Origin: Paenibacillus castaneae
GTDB taxonomy: Bacteria; Bacillota; Bacilli; Paenibacillales; Paenibacillaceae
Direction: 5' to 3'
DNA: 64,000 nt
NCBI RefSeq assembly: GCF_002884445.1
Contig: NZ_KZ614144.1
Span: 3,888,094 to 3,952,093 of the forward strand
Shown piece after piece: positions 36,127 to 45,066 of the stretch (the stretch's first letter is position 1; each line of letters starts with the position of its first letter). Under the pieces are notes generated by a model that saw only the letters and a list, made by a program, of their open reading frames with translations, did no database searches and was not told the origin of the DNA. A program made the position numbers and the translations under genes.

Positions 36127-38397
36127 CTATTCCGGAGTATTTCCTTCTTTTTCCGTATCCTCAGTACCCTGTCCTTGCTCGGCTCCACTTTGCTCTGCAT
36201 CTTCAGTATCTATGGCATCACCCTCGGAGCCCGTGCCGGCGGCTGCTCCGCCCGGTCCGCCTGCGGGAGGCTGTAGCACAATCCGTACAATTCGTTTGCC
36301 ATTTTGCTCTTCAACCTTCTGAGACACAACATAGCCCTGTCCCTCTGTAATGACACGAACACCAAGCAAGGATGTGATTTCTAGCGCATCTCTAAGCGAA
36401 ACCCCTGTCATATCCGGTACGGCCAGCTTATCCCGCTGCTCCGTAATCAGGTAGACGCGCTGAGTCGGGTGAACAATAGAGCCGCCGGCTGGTATTTGCT
36501 GCAAGACAGTAGCACCATTGCCGATTAACTCATAATTGATGGCCTTCGCTGCTAATTCCGCTTTCGCTTGCGCCACCTTAAGCTCTGACAAATCAGGAAT
36601 GACTACGGATACTTCCTTTTTCTCGGTATTTGAATCCGTTTTGTAATTTGGAGCTACGCCCATTTTGCGAAGGCTCTTGAGTACAATTTGTTTAAATGCC
36701 GGAGCAGCTACCTTACCGCCGCCGACCAAAGGATCATTTGGTTCGTCTACAACGACATAAACGACTATTTTCGGATCATCAACAGGCGCATAGCCGATAA
36801 ACGATACAACGAATTTCGTCGAAGAGTAATCTTTACCGATAACCTTTTGAGCCGTTCCTGTTTTGCCTGCCACTCGATAGCCTTCAATGTAGGCATTTTT
36901 GCCGGAGCCATTCACTTGGTCAGATACAACCTGCTCCAAATACTCACCAACCAGTTTGGACGTTTCTTTGGATATGACCTGGCGAACGACTTTCGGCTCA
37001 ATCTCTGTAGTCGTCTTGGTTGTCGGATCGGTAATGCTCTTCACAATTTGCGGCTGCAGCAGCCTGCCGCCATTCGCAACTGCCGCCACAGCAGCAACCT
37101 GTTGAATAGGCGTAACGGTTACCCCTTGACCAAAGGTCGCATTCGCTACCTCACTCGGATATTGAAAGCGAATGGAGCCCGTCAGCTCATTGCTAAGCTG
37201 AATATTTGTCTTTTGTCCAAAGCCGAAATTTGTAATATACTCACGAAGCTTATCTGCTCCGAGCCGTTCATAGCCTAGTTTAACAAACGCTACGTTGCTG
37301 GAGTGCTTTAATCCGTCCAGGAAGGAGATCGTTCCCCAGCCTTCGCGCTTAATATCTCGTATAGGCTTCGGTACACCTTTAAGCGTTATTTGCCCCGATT
37401 TATACATTTCATTGGGATCGAACACACCTTCTTCTACAGCGGCTGCCAGCGTGACGATTTTGAATGTGGAGCCAGGCTCGTACAACGATTTAATGGCATG
37501 ATTATAAGAGTTCAAATTATTTTGCCAATACGTATTTGGATTATAAGTAGGTGTATTCGCCATTGCTAATATTTCCATCGTCTGCGGATCAGCTGCGATC
37601 GCAGTAGCGCTCTTAGGCGCATACTTCTTAACGATCTCGTTCAACGCTTCCTCCACATAGTGCTGAATATCACTGTCGATGGTCAGCTTAATATTTTGGC
37701 CATCCTGGGCTGGCTTATATTCGAAATCACCTTCGGAGAGCTGCACGCGCTTGCCGTCTTTCTCATAATTCACAAACCCGTTTTCGCCTTTTAATTGTTC
37801 GTCAAAAAAAGCTTCAACCCCTGTCATTGCCACGCCTTCTCTATCTAAATAGCCGACTAGCTGAGAAGCCAGCGCATTCCGAGGGTAATAGCGTTTCAAA
37901 TCCTCAGTTAGTATAATTCCGACATCATACACTTCCTTTTCCTTCGAAAGCTCATCGCGAAATTGTTTGAGCTTGTCAGCCAAGCTCTTATCAATCTTCA
38001 GTCCTTCAGGCCGTATCTCCCTTACTAAATAGAATTTGCCATCTGATTCTTTTTTGGCGGTTACCAGCTTCCGAAGCTCTTCTTTTGACTTGCCTAGCAG
38101 CTCATGAAGTCCATCGACAACCTCTTCTACCAAATCAGCATCATGGATAGCTTGCGGATTAACCGCAACATTATAAGCCATCGTATCCATAGCAAATACG
38201 TTGCCATCCCTATCTGTAATTGTACCGCGCTTCCCTACCAGCACTTCATTAGCCGACCAACGAGACTTCGCCTTTTCATACCAGAATGCTCCATTTACTA
38301 CCTGAACATAGTAGATTCTGCTTATTAAAACGAGAAAAAGGAGGGTCATTACCCCTCCAAACAGCAACGTGCGCAATCTAATTCGTTTTTTCATCAT
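36127..38397 (-). CDS. pbpB: Class B penicillin-binding protein 2B with two PASTA domains
   Basis: This septal transpeptidase belongs to the divisome core. The 756-residue product has a membrane anchor (about 10-32), a dimerisation domain, catalytic Ser ~310 in YEPGSTFKIV, SSN in KHSSNVAF and KTGT in VAGKTGTAQK. Two PASTA domains (about 590-645 and 650-708) follow. Residues from ~712 on are a low-complexity, Gly/Ala- then Glu-rich extracellular tail (GGPGGAAAGTGSEGD, then EDAEQSGAEQGQG), which makes it longer than B. subtilis PBP2B (716). AGGGTGATTA precedes the start; the site overlaps the ftsL stop region. Confidence 0.95.
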   Translation of the reverse strand: MMKKRIRLRTLLFGGVMTLLFLVLISRIYYVQVVNGAFWYEKAKSRWSANEVLVGKRGTITDRDGNVFAMDTMAYNVAVNPQAIHDADLVEEVVDGLHELLGKSKEELRKLVTAKKESDGKFYLVREIRPEGLKIDKSLADKLKQFRDELSKEKEVYDVGIILTEDLKRYYPRNALASQLVGYLDREGVAMTGVEAFFDEQLKGENGFVNYEKDGKRVQLSEGDFEYKPAQDGQNIKLTIDSDIQHYVEEALNEIVKKYAPKSATAIAADPQTMEILAMANTPTYNPNTYWQNNLNSYNHAIKSLYEPGSTFKIVTLAAAVEEGVFDPNEMYKSGQITLKGVPKPIRDIKREGWGTISFLDGLKHSSNVAFVKLGYERLGADKLREYITNFGFGQKTNIQLSNELTGSIRFQYPSEVANATFGQGVTVTPIQQVAAVAAVANGGRLLQPQIVKSITDPTTKTTTEIEPKVVRQVISKETSKLVGEYLEQVVSDQVNGSGKNAYIEGYRVAGKTGTAQKVIGKDYSSTKFVVSFIGYAPVDDPKIVVYVVVDEPNDPLVGGGKVAAPAFKQIVLKSLRKMGVAPNYKTDSNTEKKEVSVVIPDLSELKVAQAKAELAAKAINYELIGNGATVLQQIPAGGSIVHPTQRVYLITEQRDKLAVPDMTGVSLRDALEITSLLGVRVITEGQGYVVSQKVEEQNGKRIVRIVLQPPAGGPGGAAAGTGSEGDAIDTEDAEQSGAEQGQGTEDTEKEGNTPE

Positions 38398-38405
38398 TAA
38401 TCACC

Positions 38406-38807
38406 CTATTCGCTCATAGCTGATTTAATGTCGCTGGCACCGGTATTTACCGTAATGCCGCCTTCAAGCGAACTCACCATCCCTTGCGACTCAGCCATCT
38501 TGCGTATACGTTCAGGATCGCTGAGCATTTCAACCTGCTTTTTCAAGTCTTCCATTTCAACATTCATTGTCCGGTATTCATTCGTTAGCTGCTTGATCTC
38601 TAAGTTCATATGATAATCCTGAGAGAATCGAAATATAATGACGCCCGAAACGATAACCAGCATCAATACAGTAAATATGTATAACAGCTTTTCTGGGCCC
38701 GGCAGCGGCTTCCGAGTGACTACTACTCGCTTCGTCTCTTTAATAACGGTTTGCTGATCTTGCTTTCGCTTTGGCTGCAGCGCCAAATTACCATTTACGT
38801 ACGCCAA
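38406..38807 (-). CDS. ftsL: Cell division protein FtsL
   Basis: A short bitopic divisome protein partnering DivIB. With a TTG start at 38807 behind GAGGGGGATTTGAA the product is 133 residues: a Lys/Gln/Arg-rich cytoplasmic part (LQPKRKQDQQTVIKETKR), a membrane helix (about 45-65) and an extracellular leucine-zipper-like coiled coil (IKQLTNEYRTMNVEMEDLKK). PERIRKMAESQGM, the family hallmark, follows. The alternative ATG at 38828 lacks a site. It is placed between rsmH and pbpB, as in Bacillus. Confidence 0.88.
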   Translation of the reverse strand: MAYVNGNLALQPKRKQDQQTVIKETKRVVVTRKPLPGPEKLLYIFTVLMLVIVSGVIIFRFSQDYHMNLEIKQLTNEYRTMNVEMEDLKKQVEMLSDPERIRKMAESQGMVSSLEGGITVNTGASDIKSAMSE

Positions 38808-38847
38808 TTCAAATCCCCCTCTTACCATAAATGCTTAATCATTTGAC

Positions 38848-39798
38848 TTACAATTTCTCCGCTACTCTCAGCTTTGCTGATCTAGCGCGCGGGTTGAGCT
38901 CCAGCTCTTCCTCACTAGGGACGATCGGCTTACGGTTAACCAGTTTCACTTTGCCAGTATTTCCGCATACGCAAAGCGGAAAATCAGGGGGACATGTGCA
39001 CTTCTCTACAAACTTTGCAAATATTTGCTTGCAAATCCGATCCTCAAGTGAATGAAAAGTAATGACCGACGCTCGGCCGCCGGGCTTTAAGCACCGGATG
39101 GTTTGCTCGAGCGCTTCTTCCTCTGCGCCAAGCTCATCATTAACAGCAATGCGAAGCGCTTGAAAGGAGCGCTTGGCTGGATGCCCGCCAGTGCGTCTTG
39201 TTGCTGCCGGTATCGACATTTTGATTAGCTCTGCCAGCTCTCCGGTTTTTTCAATTGTCGCTTTCTCGCGGGCTTTCACGATGTTTCTGGCTATTGAACG
39301 CGCGAATTTCTCTTCGCCGTAACGGTCCAGTATGCGTGAAATGTCTCGCTCATCCCATGTATTGACGATCTCATGGGCTGTTAGATCACCTTCGCGGTCC
39401 ATTCGCATATCCAGCGGCGCATCATGGTTATAGCTGAACCCACGCTCCGCTTCATCAAGCTGTGGACTGGATACGCCAAGATCAAACAAAATGCCGTCCA
39501 CTTGAGGAACGCCATCCAGCATCGGTACGCTGCAGCCTCGGAGCTCCTGCTCCAAATCACGAAAGTTGCTTCTTACCAGCGTTACCTTATCCATATAACG
39601 AGCAAGCCTAACACGAGCATTATCCAGCGCCCAGTCGTCCTGATCGAATGCGATTAAACGCCCTCCTTCGCCCAGACGGGACGCAATCAGCTCGCTATGC
39701 CCCGCTCCTCCAAGCGTACAATCGACGTATATTCCATCTGGCTTTATTGCCAAACCGTCAACCGCTTCCTTCAAAAGCACTGTAATATGCTGAAACAC
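38848..39798 (-). CDS. rsmH: 16S rRNA m4C1402 methyltransferase
   Basis: RsmH methylates N4 of C1402 of 16S rRNA using SAM. The 316-residue product has the N-terminal [16 protein letters not shown]-binding [18 protein letters not shown] near 24-41, [20 protein letters not shown] near 106-125, and the C-terminal [13 protein letters not shown]. The start is GTG 39798 behind GGGAGGGCTGAAGC. It follows mraZ by 29 bp and is the second dcw gene. Confidence 0.96.
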   Translation of the reverse strand: MFQHITVLLKEAVDGLAIKPDGIYVDCTLGGAGHSELIASRLGEGGRLIAFDQDDWALDNARVRLARYMDKVTLVRSNFRDLEQELRGCSVPMLDGVPQVDGILFDLGVSSPQLDEAERGFSYNHDAPLDMRMDREGDLTAHEIVNTWDERDISRILDRYGEEKFARSIARNIVKAREKATIEKTGELAELIKMSIPAATRRTGGHPAKRSFQALRIAVNDELGAEEEALEQTIRCLKPGGRASVITFHSLEDRICKQIFAKFVEKCTCPPDFPLCVCGNTGKVKLVNRKPIVPSEEELELNPRARSAKLRVAEKL

Positions 39799-39827
39799 GC
39801 TTCAGCCCTCCCATTCCTGTTGTCATT

Positions 39828-40265
39828 CTAGAAGTTGAAATCAAAATCAACGAGCTTCTCGGCAATTTCGTTAAACGCTTGTTCGGATTGCTCATAATAG
39901 CCATCCCAAGTTTGCTTGCTCCAAATTTCTACTCGGCCCGATACTCCGAGCACCATGCATTCTTTATCCAGCTTCGCATACTCTCTCAGATGGCTGGGTA
40001 TATTTACCCTTCCCTGTTTGTCCAGCTCACATTCAGTGGCGCCGGAAAAGAAAAATCTGGTAAAGGCGCGTGCGTCTGATTTCATTAGAGGCAGCGTTTT
40101 GAGCTTCTGCTCCATAACGCTCCACTCGCTCATGGGATATACAAATAAACAATTATCTAAACCGCGGGTCGCAATAAAAGAGGCACCAAGGGATTCGCGG
40201 AATTTCGAAGGTATGATGATGCGGCCTTTCTCATCAATGCTATGTTGATATTCACCCATAAACAT
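39828..40265 (-). CDS. mraZ: Transcriptional regulator MraZ
   Basis: MraZ is a DNA-binding regulator of the dcw cluster made of two SpoVT/AbrB-like swapped-hairpin halves. The 145-residue product begins [20 protein letters not shown], with the second half near 80-130 ([20 protein letters not shown]). The DxxGR signature occurs in both halves. The ATG at 40265 is preceded by a G-rich site (AAGGGGTGGGGCG). A 25-codon upstream extension runs through the MraZ-box region and is rejected. Three direct repeats just upstream fit autoregulation. Confidence 0.93.
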   Translation of the reverse strand: MFMGEYQHSIDEKGRIIIPSKFRESLGASFIATRGLDNCLFVYPMSEWSVMEQKLKTLPLMKSDARAFTRFFFSGATECELDKQGRVNIPSHLREYAKLDKECMVLGVSGRVEIWSKQTWDGYYEQSEQAFNEIAEKLVDFDFNF

Positions 40266-40292
40266 GTTATCGCCCCACCCCTTCCCCTCATC

Positions 40293-40320
40293 CCACCACT
40301 TTGCCCCACTATTCCCCACT
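40293..40320 (-). promoter_or_regulatory. MraZ-box direct repeats upstream of mraZ
   Basis: On the minus strand TGGGG-AATAG-TGGGG-CAAAG-TGGTG repeats with exact 10 bp periodicity, 28-55 bp before the mraZ start. Bacterial MraZ proteins are known to bind TGGGN-type repeats with 5 nt gaps (E. coli) or AAAGTGG-type repeats (mycoplasma); both patterns can be read here (CAAAGTGG). A -10-like TATCTT lies just upstream at 40322-40327, so the boxes would overlap the transcription start. Confidence 0.68.
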
Positions 40321-40347
40321 AAGATACAGTAGTTCGCCACCTAAAAT

Positions 40348-40377
40348 AAAAATCCTGCTCAAGGAGCAGGATTTTTT
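40348..40377. terminator. Terminator between the DUF4349 gene and mraZ
   Basis: AAAAATCCTGCTC-AAG-GAGCAGGATTTTTT, a 13 bp stem with T or A runs on both sides, ~24 bp after the DUF4349 stop. It isolates mraZ from the upstream gene. Confidence 0.88.
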
Positions 40378-40400
40378 AAAATATTTAATATTATTAATAA

Positions 40401-41405
40401 TTAAAGGTCGGGAGGCTGCTGCTCTTCCTTGTCACTAACAGTTGGTTGTCGCTCTGACGCATATCTCCGCTTAAGGCGAGCGATCCAGAATACAGGTACA
40501 GCAATAATAGCAAGCACGACCAAGACAGGAAGCGCGCCTGCCAGAATAACAAGCAGCAGCTTTAGTCCGTCCCAAACAACCTTCGTACTGCCAACTAAAG
40601 CATCGGACATCCTGCCGCCCAGCTTCGGATTGTCTGAAATAACTCGTTTAAGCGTTTGATCCGTTTGGTATAATCGAAGCTCGACAGTAGAGTAAGATAC
40701 GTTCTTATCCAAATAACGAATTCTTCCTTTGATGCTTTCAATATCCTCCTGCACCTCAGATAGCTGCTGCGAGAACTTTAGCAGATCGTCAGCCTTTACT
40801 GCTTTGTCCATCATGGCAAGCAGCCTTTGTTCGACGAGCTGTCTTGCTTTCAGCCTCGATTCTAGATCAACATATTCCTCGGAAACGTCTTTGCCGCTAA
40901 TATTTCGCTCAAAACGCTTATGCTCGATAGCTTCTATACGATCAATAAATGACATAAACCCAGCTGCAGGCACTTTAATCGTATAGCTAGACCCAATCTC
41001 GCCATCATGCTTGATATCTTGAAATTGCAAAATATATCCTCCGCTTTGCGAAATGGCATTGCGCAGTAAGGTTGCAGCAGCGGTCAGCTCATCCACTTGC
41101 ATATTTAACAATGCGGTATAAATGATTTTTTGATTGAAGCCTTCAACGCTTGATGCCAGTTCGGGAGTGAAGCCTCCTCCTGCCTTTGTTCCAGTTTCGG
41201 CACCTCTGTTTCCTTCTGAGTCAGCTTTAGTCATTGCTTCGTAGCTGATGCTATCGAGGGTTGCGATCTCAGAAGTTTTGTCATTCAAGCTGCTATTAGG
41301 ACTAGACGAGGAAGCGCGGTTTCCCGAGGAGCATCCCCCGAGCAGACCCACCACAATCATAATTACAATCCATAATCGAATTCTTTTTTTTGTATGATTA
41401 TTCAA
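40401..41405 (-). CDS. DUF4349 membrane lipoprotein
   Basis: A 334-residue exported protein: a signal peptide with lipobox (VGLLGGCSSGN, Cys ~25), a Ser/Asn-rich linker and a DUF4349 domain with YTALLNMQVDELTAAATLLR near 96-115. A coiled-coil region (about 200-245, LKFSQQLSEVQEDIESIKGR) follows, then a C-terminal membrane helix (about 285-312) and a basic/acidic tail. The start is TTG 41405 behind AAGGGGG. DUF4349 proteins are poorly characterised surface proteins. It is monocistronic with its own terminator. Confidence 0.85.
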   Translation of the reverse strand: MNNHTKKRIRLWIVIMIVVGLLGGCSSGNRASSSSPNSSLNDKTSEIATLDSISYEAMTKADSEGNRGAETGTKAGGGFTPELASSVEGFNQKIIYTALLNMQVDELTAAATLLRNAISQSGGYILQFQDIKHDGEIGSSYTIKVPAAGFMSFIDRIEAIEHKRFERNISGKDVSEEYVDLESRLKARQLVEQRLLAMMDKAVKADDLLKFSQQLSEVQEDIESIKGRIRYLDKNVSYSTVELRLYQTDQTLKRVISDNPKLGGRMSDALVGSTKVVWDGLKLLLVILAGALPVLVVLAIIAVPVFWIARLKRRYASERQPTVSDKEEQQPPDL

Positions 41406-41528
41406 GTCATTTCCCCCTTGCTATTTTTATATCCAGACGATTGCTGGCAATAAAAGGTTACAGCAAGGAGCGGAGTTTCTCGGGTAACGATAAGCTGCAG
41501 TTCACTTCGTTGCTTAGGAGCCCACATC

Positions 41529-41555
41529 AAAAAAAGCCGCGATTGCTCGCGGCTT
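41529..41555 (-). terminator. Terminator of ahcY
   Basis: AAGCCGCGA-gcaa-TCGCGGCTT with seven T on the minus strand, ~23 bp after the ahcY stop. Confidence 0.88.
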
Positions 41556-41577
41556 GGATACACAGATCATTGTTTGG

Positions 41578-42852
41578 TTATTCTGCTTCTTTCCAGCTAT
41601 CCAAATAGGCGATTTGCTCTTCAGTTAGCTTATCGATACCGAAGCCTAGCGATTGCAGCTTTAAGCGCGCTACCTGCTCATCAAGATCATAAGGCACATT
41701 AACAACTTGTTTGCCGATTTCTTTATACTGCTCATTTACATATTTCAAAGCTACCGCTTGCAGTGCGAATGTCATATCCATAATCTCTGCAGGATGTCCA
41801 TCGCCCGCAGCCAAGTTGACTAGACGCCCTTCTGCAAGCAAATAGATGCTGCGTCCGTCTTGCAGCTTATATTGTTCAATGTTGCGGCGAACCGTACGAA
41901 CACTTGCAGACATTGCTTCAAGCTCCGGCTTATTCGCTTCCACATCGAAGTGGCCTGCATTGGAAATAATGGCTCCATCTTTCATTACAGCATAGTGTTC
42001 GCCGCGAATAACGTCACGATTGCCTGTAACAGTTACGAAAAATTCTCCTATTTGGGCTGCTTCAGCCATTGGCATAACTCTAAAACCGTCCATATAGGCC
42101 TCTACAGCTTTAATCGCATCGATTTCAGTCACGACGACGTTAGCGCCAAGACCCTTCGCACGCATGGCAACGCCTTTGCCGCACCAGCCATAGCCGACAA
42201 CGACAACGGTTTTTCCTGCGACCATTAGGTTTGTTGTCCGATTAATGCCGTCCCAGACAGATTGGCCTGTTCCATAACGATTATCAAACAGATGCTTGCA
42301 ATAAGCATCATTCACTGCTACCATCGGAAATTTCAGAGAACCATCCTTCTCCATCGCTTTAAGCCTAATGATGCCCGTTGTTGTCTCTTCCGCACCGCCA
42401 CGCAAATTTTCGCCCAGCTCTGGACGCTCTGCATGCAGGATTGTCGCGAGGTCGCCGCCATCATCAATAATAAGATCAGGCTTCCACTCCAACGCCTTGA
42501 TGTTAAGCTCTTTGAATTCTTTCGGACTTGGATTATATTTCGCAAATACGGTAATGCCGTCTTCTACGAGAGCCGCGCACACATCATCCTGCGTAGAGAG
42601 CGGGTTGCTGCCTGTAATGGTTACTTCTGCTCCTCCGGCTTTGACGACCTTTGCCAAGTAGGCTGTTTTGGCTTCCAAATGAAGCGCGATTGTAACCTTC
42701 AAGCCCTTGAAAGGCTGTTCCTTCTCAAACTGCTCACGAATCGTGTTTAAAACAGGCATATGCGAGCGTACCCAATCAATCTTCAAATGGCCTTCCGGCG
42801 CTAAAGCAAGATCCGTAATAATACTTTTATCTGCTGTGCTCATCGTGTTCAT
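41578..42852 (-). CDS. ahcY: Adenosylhomocysteinase
   Basis: AhcY hydrolyses S-adenosylhomocysteine to adenosine and homocysteine using tightly bound NAD. The 424-residue protein has an N-terminal substrate domain (VTITGSNPLSTQDDVCAALV near 76-95), the NAD-binding Rossmann core with VVVGYGWCGKGVAMRAKGLG near 216-235, and NLAAGDGHPAEIMDMTFALQ near 350. The start region has two near-adjacent ATGs (42852, 42843). B. subtilis uses the nucleosidase/LuxS route instead, so this gene marks a different methyl-cycle choice. It sits alone between the DUF4349 gene and bshC. Confidence 0.93.
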   Translation of the reverse strand: MNTMSTADKSIITDLALAPEGHLKIDWVRSHMPVLNTIREQFEKEQPFKGLKVTIALHLEAKTAYLAKVVKAGGAEVTITGSNPLSTQDDVCAALVEDGITVFAKYNPSPKEFKELNIKALEWKPDLIIDDGGDLATILHAERPELGENLRGGAEETTTGIIRLKAMEKDGSLKFPMVAVNDAYCKHLFDNRYGTGQSVWDGINRTTNLMVAGKTVVVVGYGWCGKGVAMRAKGLGANVVVTEIDAIKAVEAYMDGFRVMPMAEAAQIGEFFVTVTGNRDVIRGEHYAVMKDGAIISNAGHFDVEANKPELEAMSASVRTVRRNIEQYKLQDGRSIYLLAEGRLVNLAAGDGHPAEIMDMTFALQAVALKYVNEQYKEIGKQVVNVPYDLDEQVARLKLQSLGFGIDKLTEEQIAYLDSWKEAE

Positions 42853-42866
42853 ACCTCCTATTTGTA

Positions 42867-44507
42867 TTATAAATATACGATTTCATGCCCGCCTGTGCGG
42901 CTGTATGGCGCATCAATAAGCTTCTCAAGCCACGTCAAGCTATAGCGGTTCCAATAAGCCGACATGTTCAAGACGCGTTCCTGCGGTTTTCCTTGCGGCT
43001 TGACGGATAGGTGAATGCGATCAAGCTGGCGTGTCGTTGCCTCAAACTGCTTATTAAAGGCATCGACTGTTTTCGAGCCCATATAATTAATCTGCTCGAC
43101 AATTTTTTGCAGGTTCGTATCACCGAGCTTCGAGAGTGAAGGCTGTACGGACGTTGCAAGCTCTAGAAGCGGCTTATAGAGCTGCTCGAATGTATCCCGA
43201 GCCTCGGCGAATTGCTGTTCAATATGCAACCCGTCTTGCTCCTTCAGCCATTGCTCCTTGCGTTCGTCGAAGCGTTCCATTATATCCTCGAAAGTCAGCT
43301 CATACTTATCCATGTTTTTGGCGATTGTTCCTTCGATCAAAGTATAGGACATACGCGGAACAATGATCGGCATTTCCATGCCGAGCGTGCGGAACGCTTC
43401 TCCTGTCAACGCCCAGTAAGCAATTTCACCGGGGCCTAATACCGTAGCAAGAACAGGGAATAAATAATCCTGCATAATTGGCCGAGTAAGCACATTATTG
43501 CTTAGCTGCTCTGGTTGAAGATCTGCGATGCGAAGCAGCTCTTCTGTCGATAAGCTTAGTTGGCCTTTGCGATCCTGGAACAAGCCGTTCTTCTTATGCA
43601 GGAGAGTTCGTTCATCTCCGTTCTCTCTATGAAAGAGAAACAAATTAGCGCTCCCAGGCGTTACATCTGCTTGCAAGGAATAGCCAAGCTCCTTCACCTG
43701 CTCAGCTGATGCCGTATAGGCCTGTTCCAAATCATCATTCCGTTCAATCATCTTCCGGAACATCGGCGCTTCCAGCTGGCGGATAGCAGGATCATCTGCA
43801 TCAAGCAGAACCAAGCCATGCTCACCAAACAAATGACTCATGATCATAGCAAACATATCGGATAATGAATGGGCTTTCTGGGACATATGGCGAAGCTCTT
43901 CAAGAAGCACGGGTTTGAACTCCGAAGACGGCAGCGCTTGCTCCAGCTCAGCCAGCTGATGTTCCCATTCCTCAGCCAAGACAGCCGTACGGCTGACGGA
44001 TGTACGAGCCCCTTCCGGACGCGCTGTCGTAAGCTTGCGAAGCTCCTGCTCCGCCGTAATGACGTAAGCATGATTGGCTTCGTCCCAATCGTGATCCTCG
44101 CCCGCTATCCAGAATAAAGGCACAACCTTTTGTCCAAGCTGCTCACTCGCTGACCTAGCAGCACGAATAATAGAAACCGCCTTATGTATGACAAGGAGCG
44201 GACCAGTCCATAAGCCTGCTTGCTGGCCGCCGACGACAACCGGTGCCCCTTCGGCAATGTCTGCTATAGCAGCAAATACTTGCGAAGCTGCGCCAATCTT
44301 GTCATTGTATGCACGCAGCACGGATGCGACTGCTCCAGCTTCTGCCCTCATGCTGCCGCTCGTCTGGAGCCGATTCATTCGTTTATCCCAATCTTGCTCC
44401 GCTCCGGCATGATAGCCATATAACGCTTCGATACGCTCATCTGTCCGATGTATATAAGCCTCTGTCAAAGGCTGAGCGCTCCGTAATGAATAGGTTTCTT
44501 TTCTCAT
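42867..44507 (-). CDS. bshC: Bacillithiol biosynthesis cysteine ligase BshC
   Basis: BshC adds cysteine to GlcN-malate, the last step of bacillithiol synthesis. The ~546-residue product has the N-terminal domain with VVVGGQQAGLWTGPLLVIHK near 82-101, FWIAGEDHDWDEANH near 132-146 and a long coiled-coil segment near 425-470 (ERKEQWLKEQDGLHIEQQF). The end is KPQGKPQERVLNMSAYWNRY. I chose the ATG at 44507; its GGGAGG is ~14 nt away, wider than ideal, and a 12-codon longer frame has no site. It is followed closely by ahcY. Confidence 0.92.
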   Translation of the reverse strand: MRKETYSLRSAQPLTEAYIHRTDERIEALYGYHAGAEQDWDKRMNRLQTSGSMRAEAGAVASVLRAYNDKIGAASQVFAAIADIAEGAPVVVGGQQAGLWTGPLLVIHKAVSIIRAARSASEQLGQKVVPLFWIAGEDHDWDEANHAYVITAEQELRKLTTARPEGARTSVSRTAVLAEEWEHQLAELEQALPSSEFKPVLLEELRHMSQKAHSLSDMFAMIMSHLFGEHGLVLLDADDPAIRQLEAPMFRKMIERNDDLEQAYTASAEQVKELGYSLQADVTPGSANLFLFHRENGDERTLLHKKNGLFQDRKGQLSLSTEELLRIADLQPEQLSNNVLTRPIMQDYLFPVLATVLGPGEIAYWALTGEAFRTLGMEMPIIVPRMSYTLIEGTIAKNMDKYELTFEDIMERFDERKEQWLKEQDGLHIEQQFAEARDTFEQLYKPLLELATSVQPSLSKLGDTNLQKIVEQINYMGSKTVDAFNKQFEATTRQLDRIHLSVKPQGKPQERVLNMSAYWNRYSLTWLEKLIDAPYSRTGGHEIVYL

Positions 44508-44607
44508 AGCGCTGCCTGTAACCTCCCGCTTGCCAGTCGCCATAGCGACTTATATTTGAATAGCCTTATCATCGTAATTGTACACAATGGTGAAGCCGCA
44601 CGTCAAA

Positions 44608-44636
44608 ATAAAAACGCCTCTCCAAAAAAGAGGCGT
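44608..44636 (-). terminator. Terminator after the DUF3397 gene
   Basis: ACGCCTCT/AGAGGCGT stem (44614-44621, 44629-44636) with a T-rich tail on the minus strand, ~20 bp after the stop of the membrane-protein gene and ~100 bp before bshC. Confidence 0.82.
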
Positions 44637-44655
44637 ACTGCATCTAGGGGGAAGC

Positions 44656-45051
44656 TTATGTACTTAGCACTAATTGGCCAATATAGACAAACGTAAAGAC
44701 GATGTACAGCACGCTCATTGTAAAGAAGCTTAGGCGCCATATCGTGCGAAAAATTTTCTTCGCATCGACACTGCCCCGTTTGCGGAACTGAGCATTGCCC
44801 AGCAGGCCGCCGCCAAGAATCATAAATAATAAAATGCCATAGATGCCGAATTTGCTGCCGAATATGAGTTCGAACAAAACAGCAACAATCCCAATAAGAA
44901 ATGCGGTTGTAACATCCATTGCTAATCGAAACGCTTTCTTCCGATCTTTAATAAAAGCACCATAACCGAACATAATAACGGCGAAAGGTATGATAGGAAT
45001 GACTGCCAAATATGCGTATATATATTTGATGCCTTGCCAAACCAGGTCCAT
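44656..45051 (-). CDS. DUF3397 membrane protein
   Basis: A 131-residue protein with four membrane helices (about 8-28, 42-62, 66-84, 105-128) and a central basic stretch (FRKRGSVDAKKIFR). Its position beside panE and bshC matches the Bacillus YlbA-YllA neighbourhood, and the sequence fits the DUF3397 family. No function is known. It lies 15 bp after panE, so the two are probably co-transcribed. Confidence 0.72.
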   Translation of the reverse strand: MDLVWQGIKYIYAYLAVIPIIPFAVIMFGYGAFIKDRKKAFRLAMDVTTAFLIGIVAVLFELIFGSKFGIYGILLFMILGGGLLGNAQFRKRGSVDAKKIFRTIWRLSFFTMSVLYIVFTFVYIGQLVLST

Positions 45052-45066
45052 CGTCCATCACTCCTT

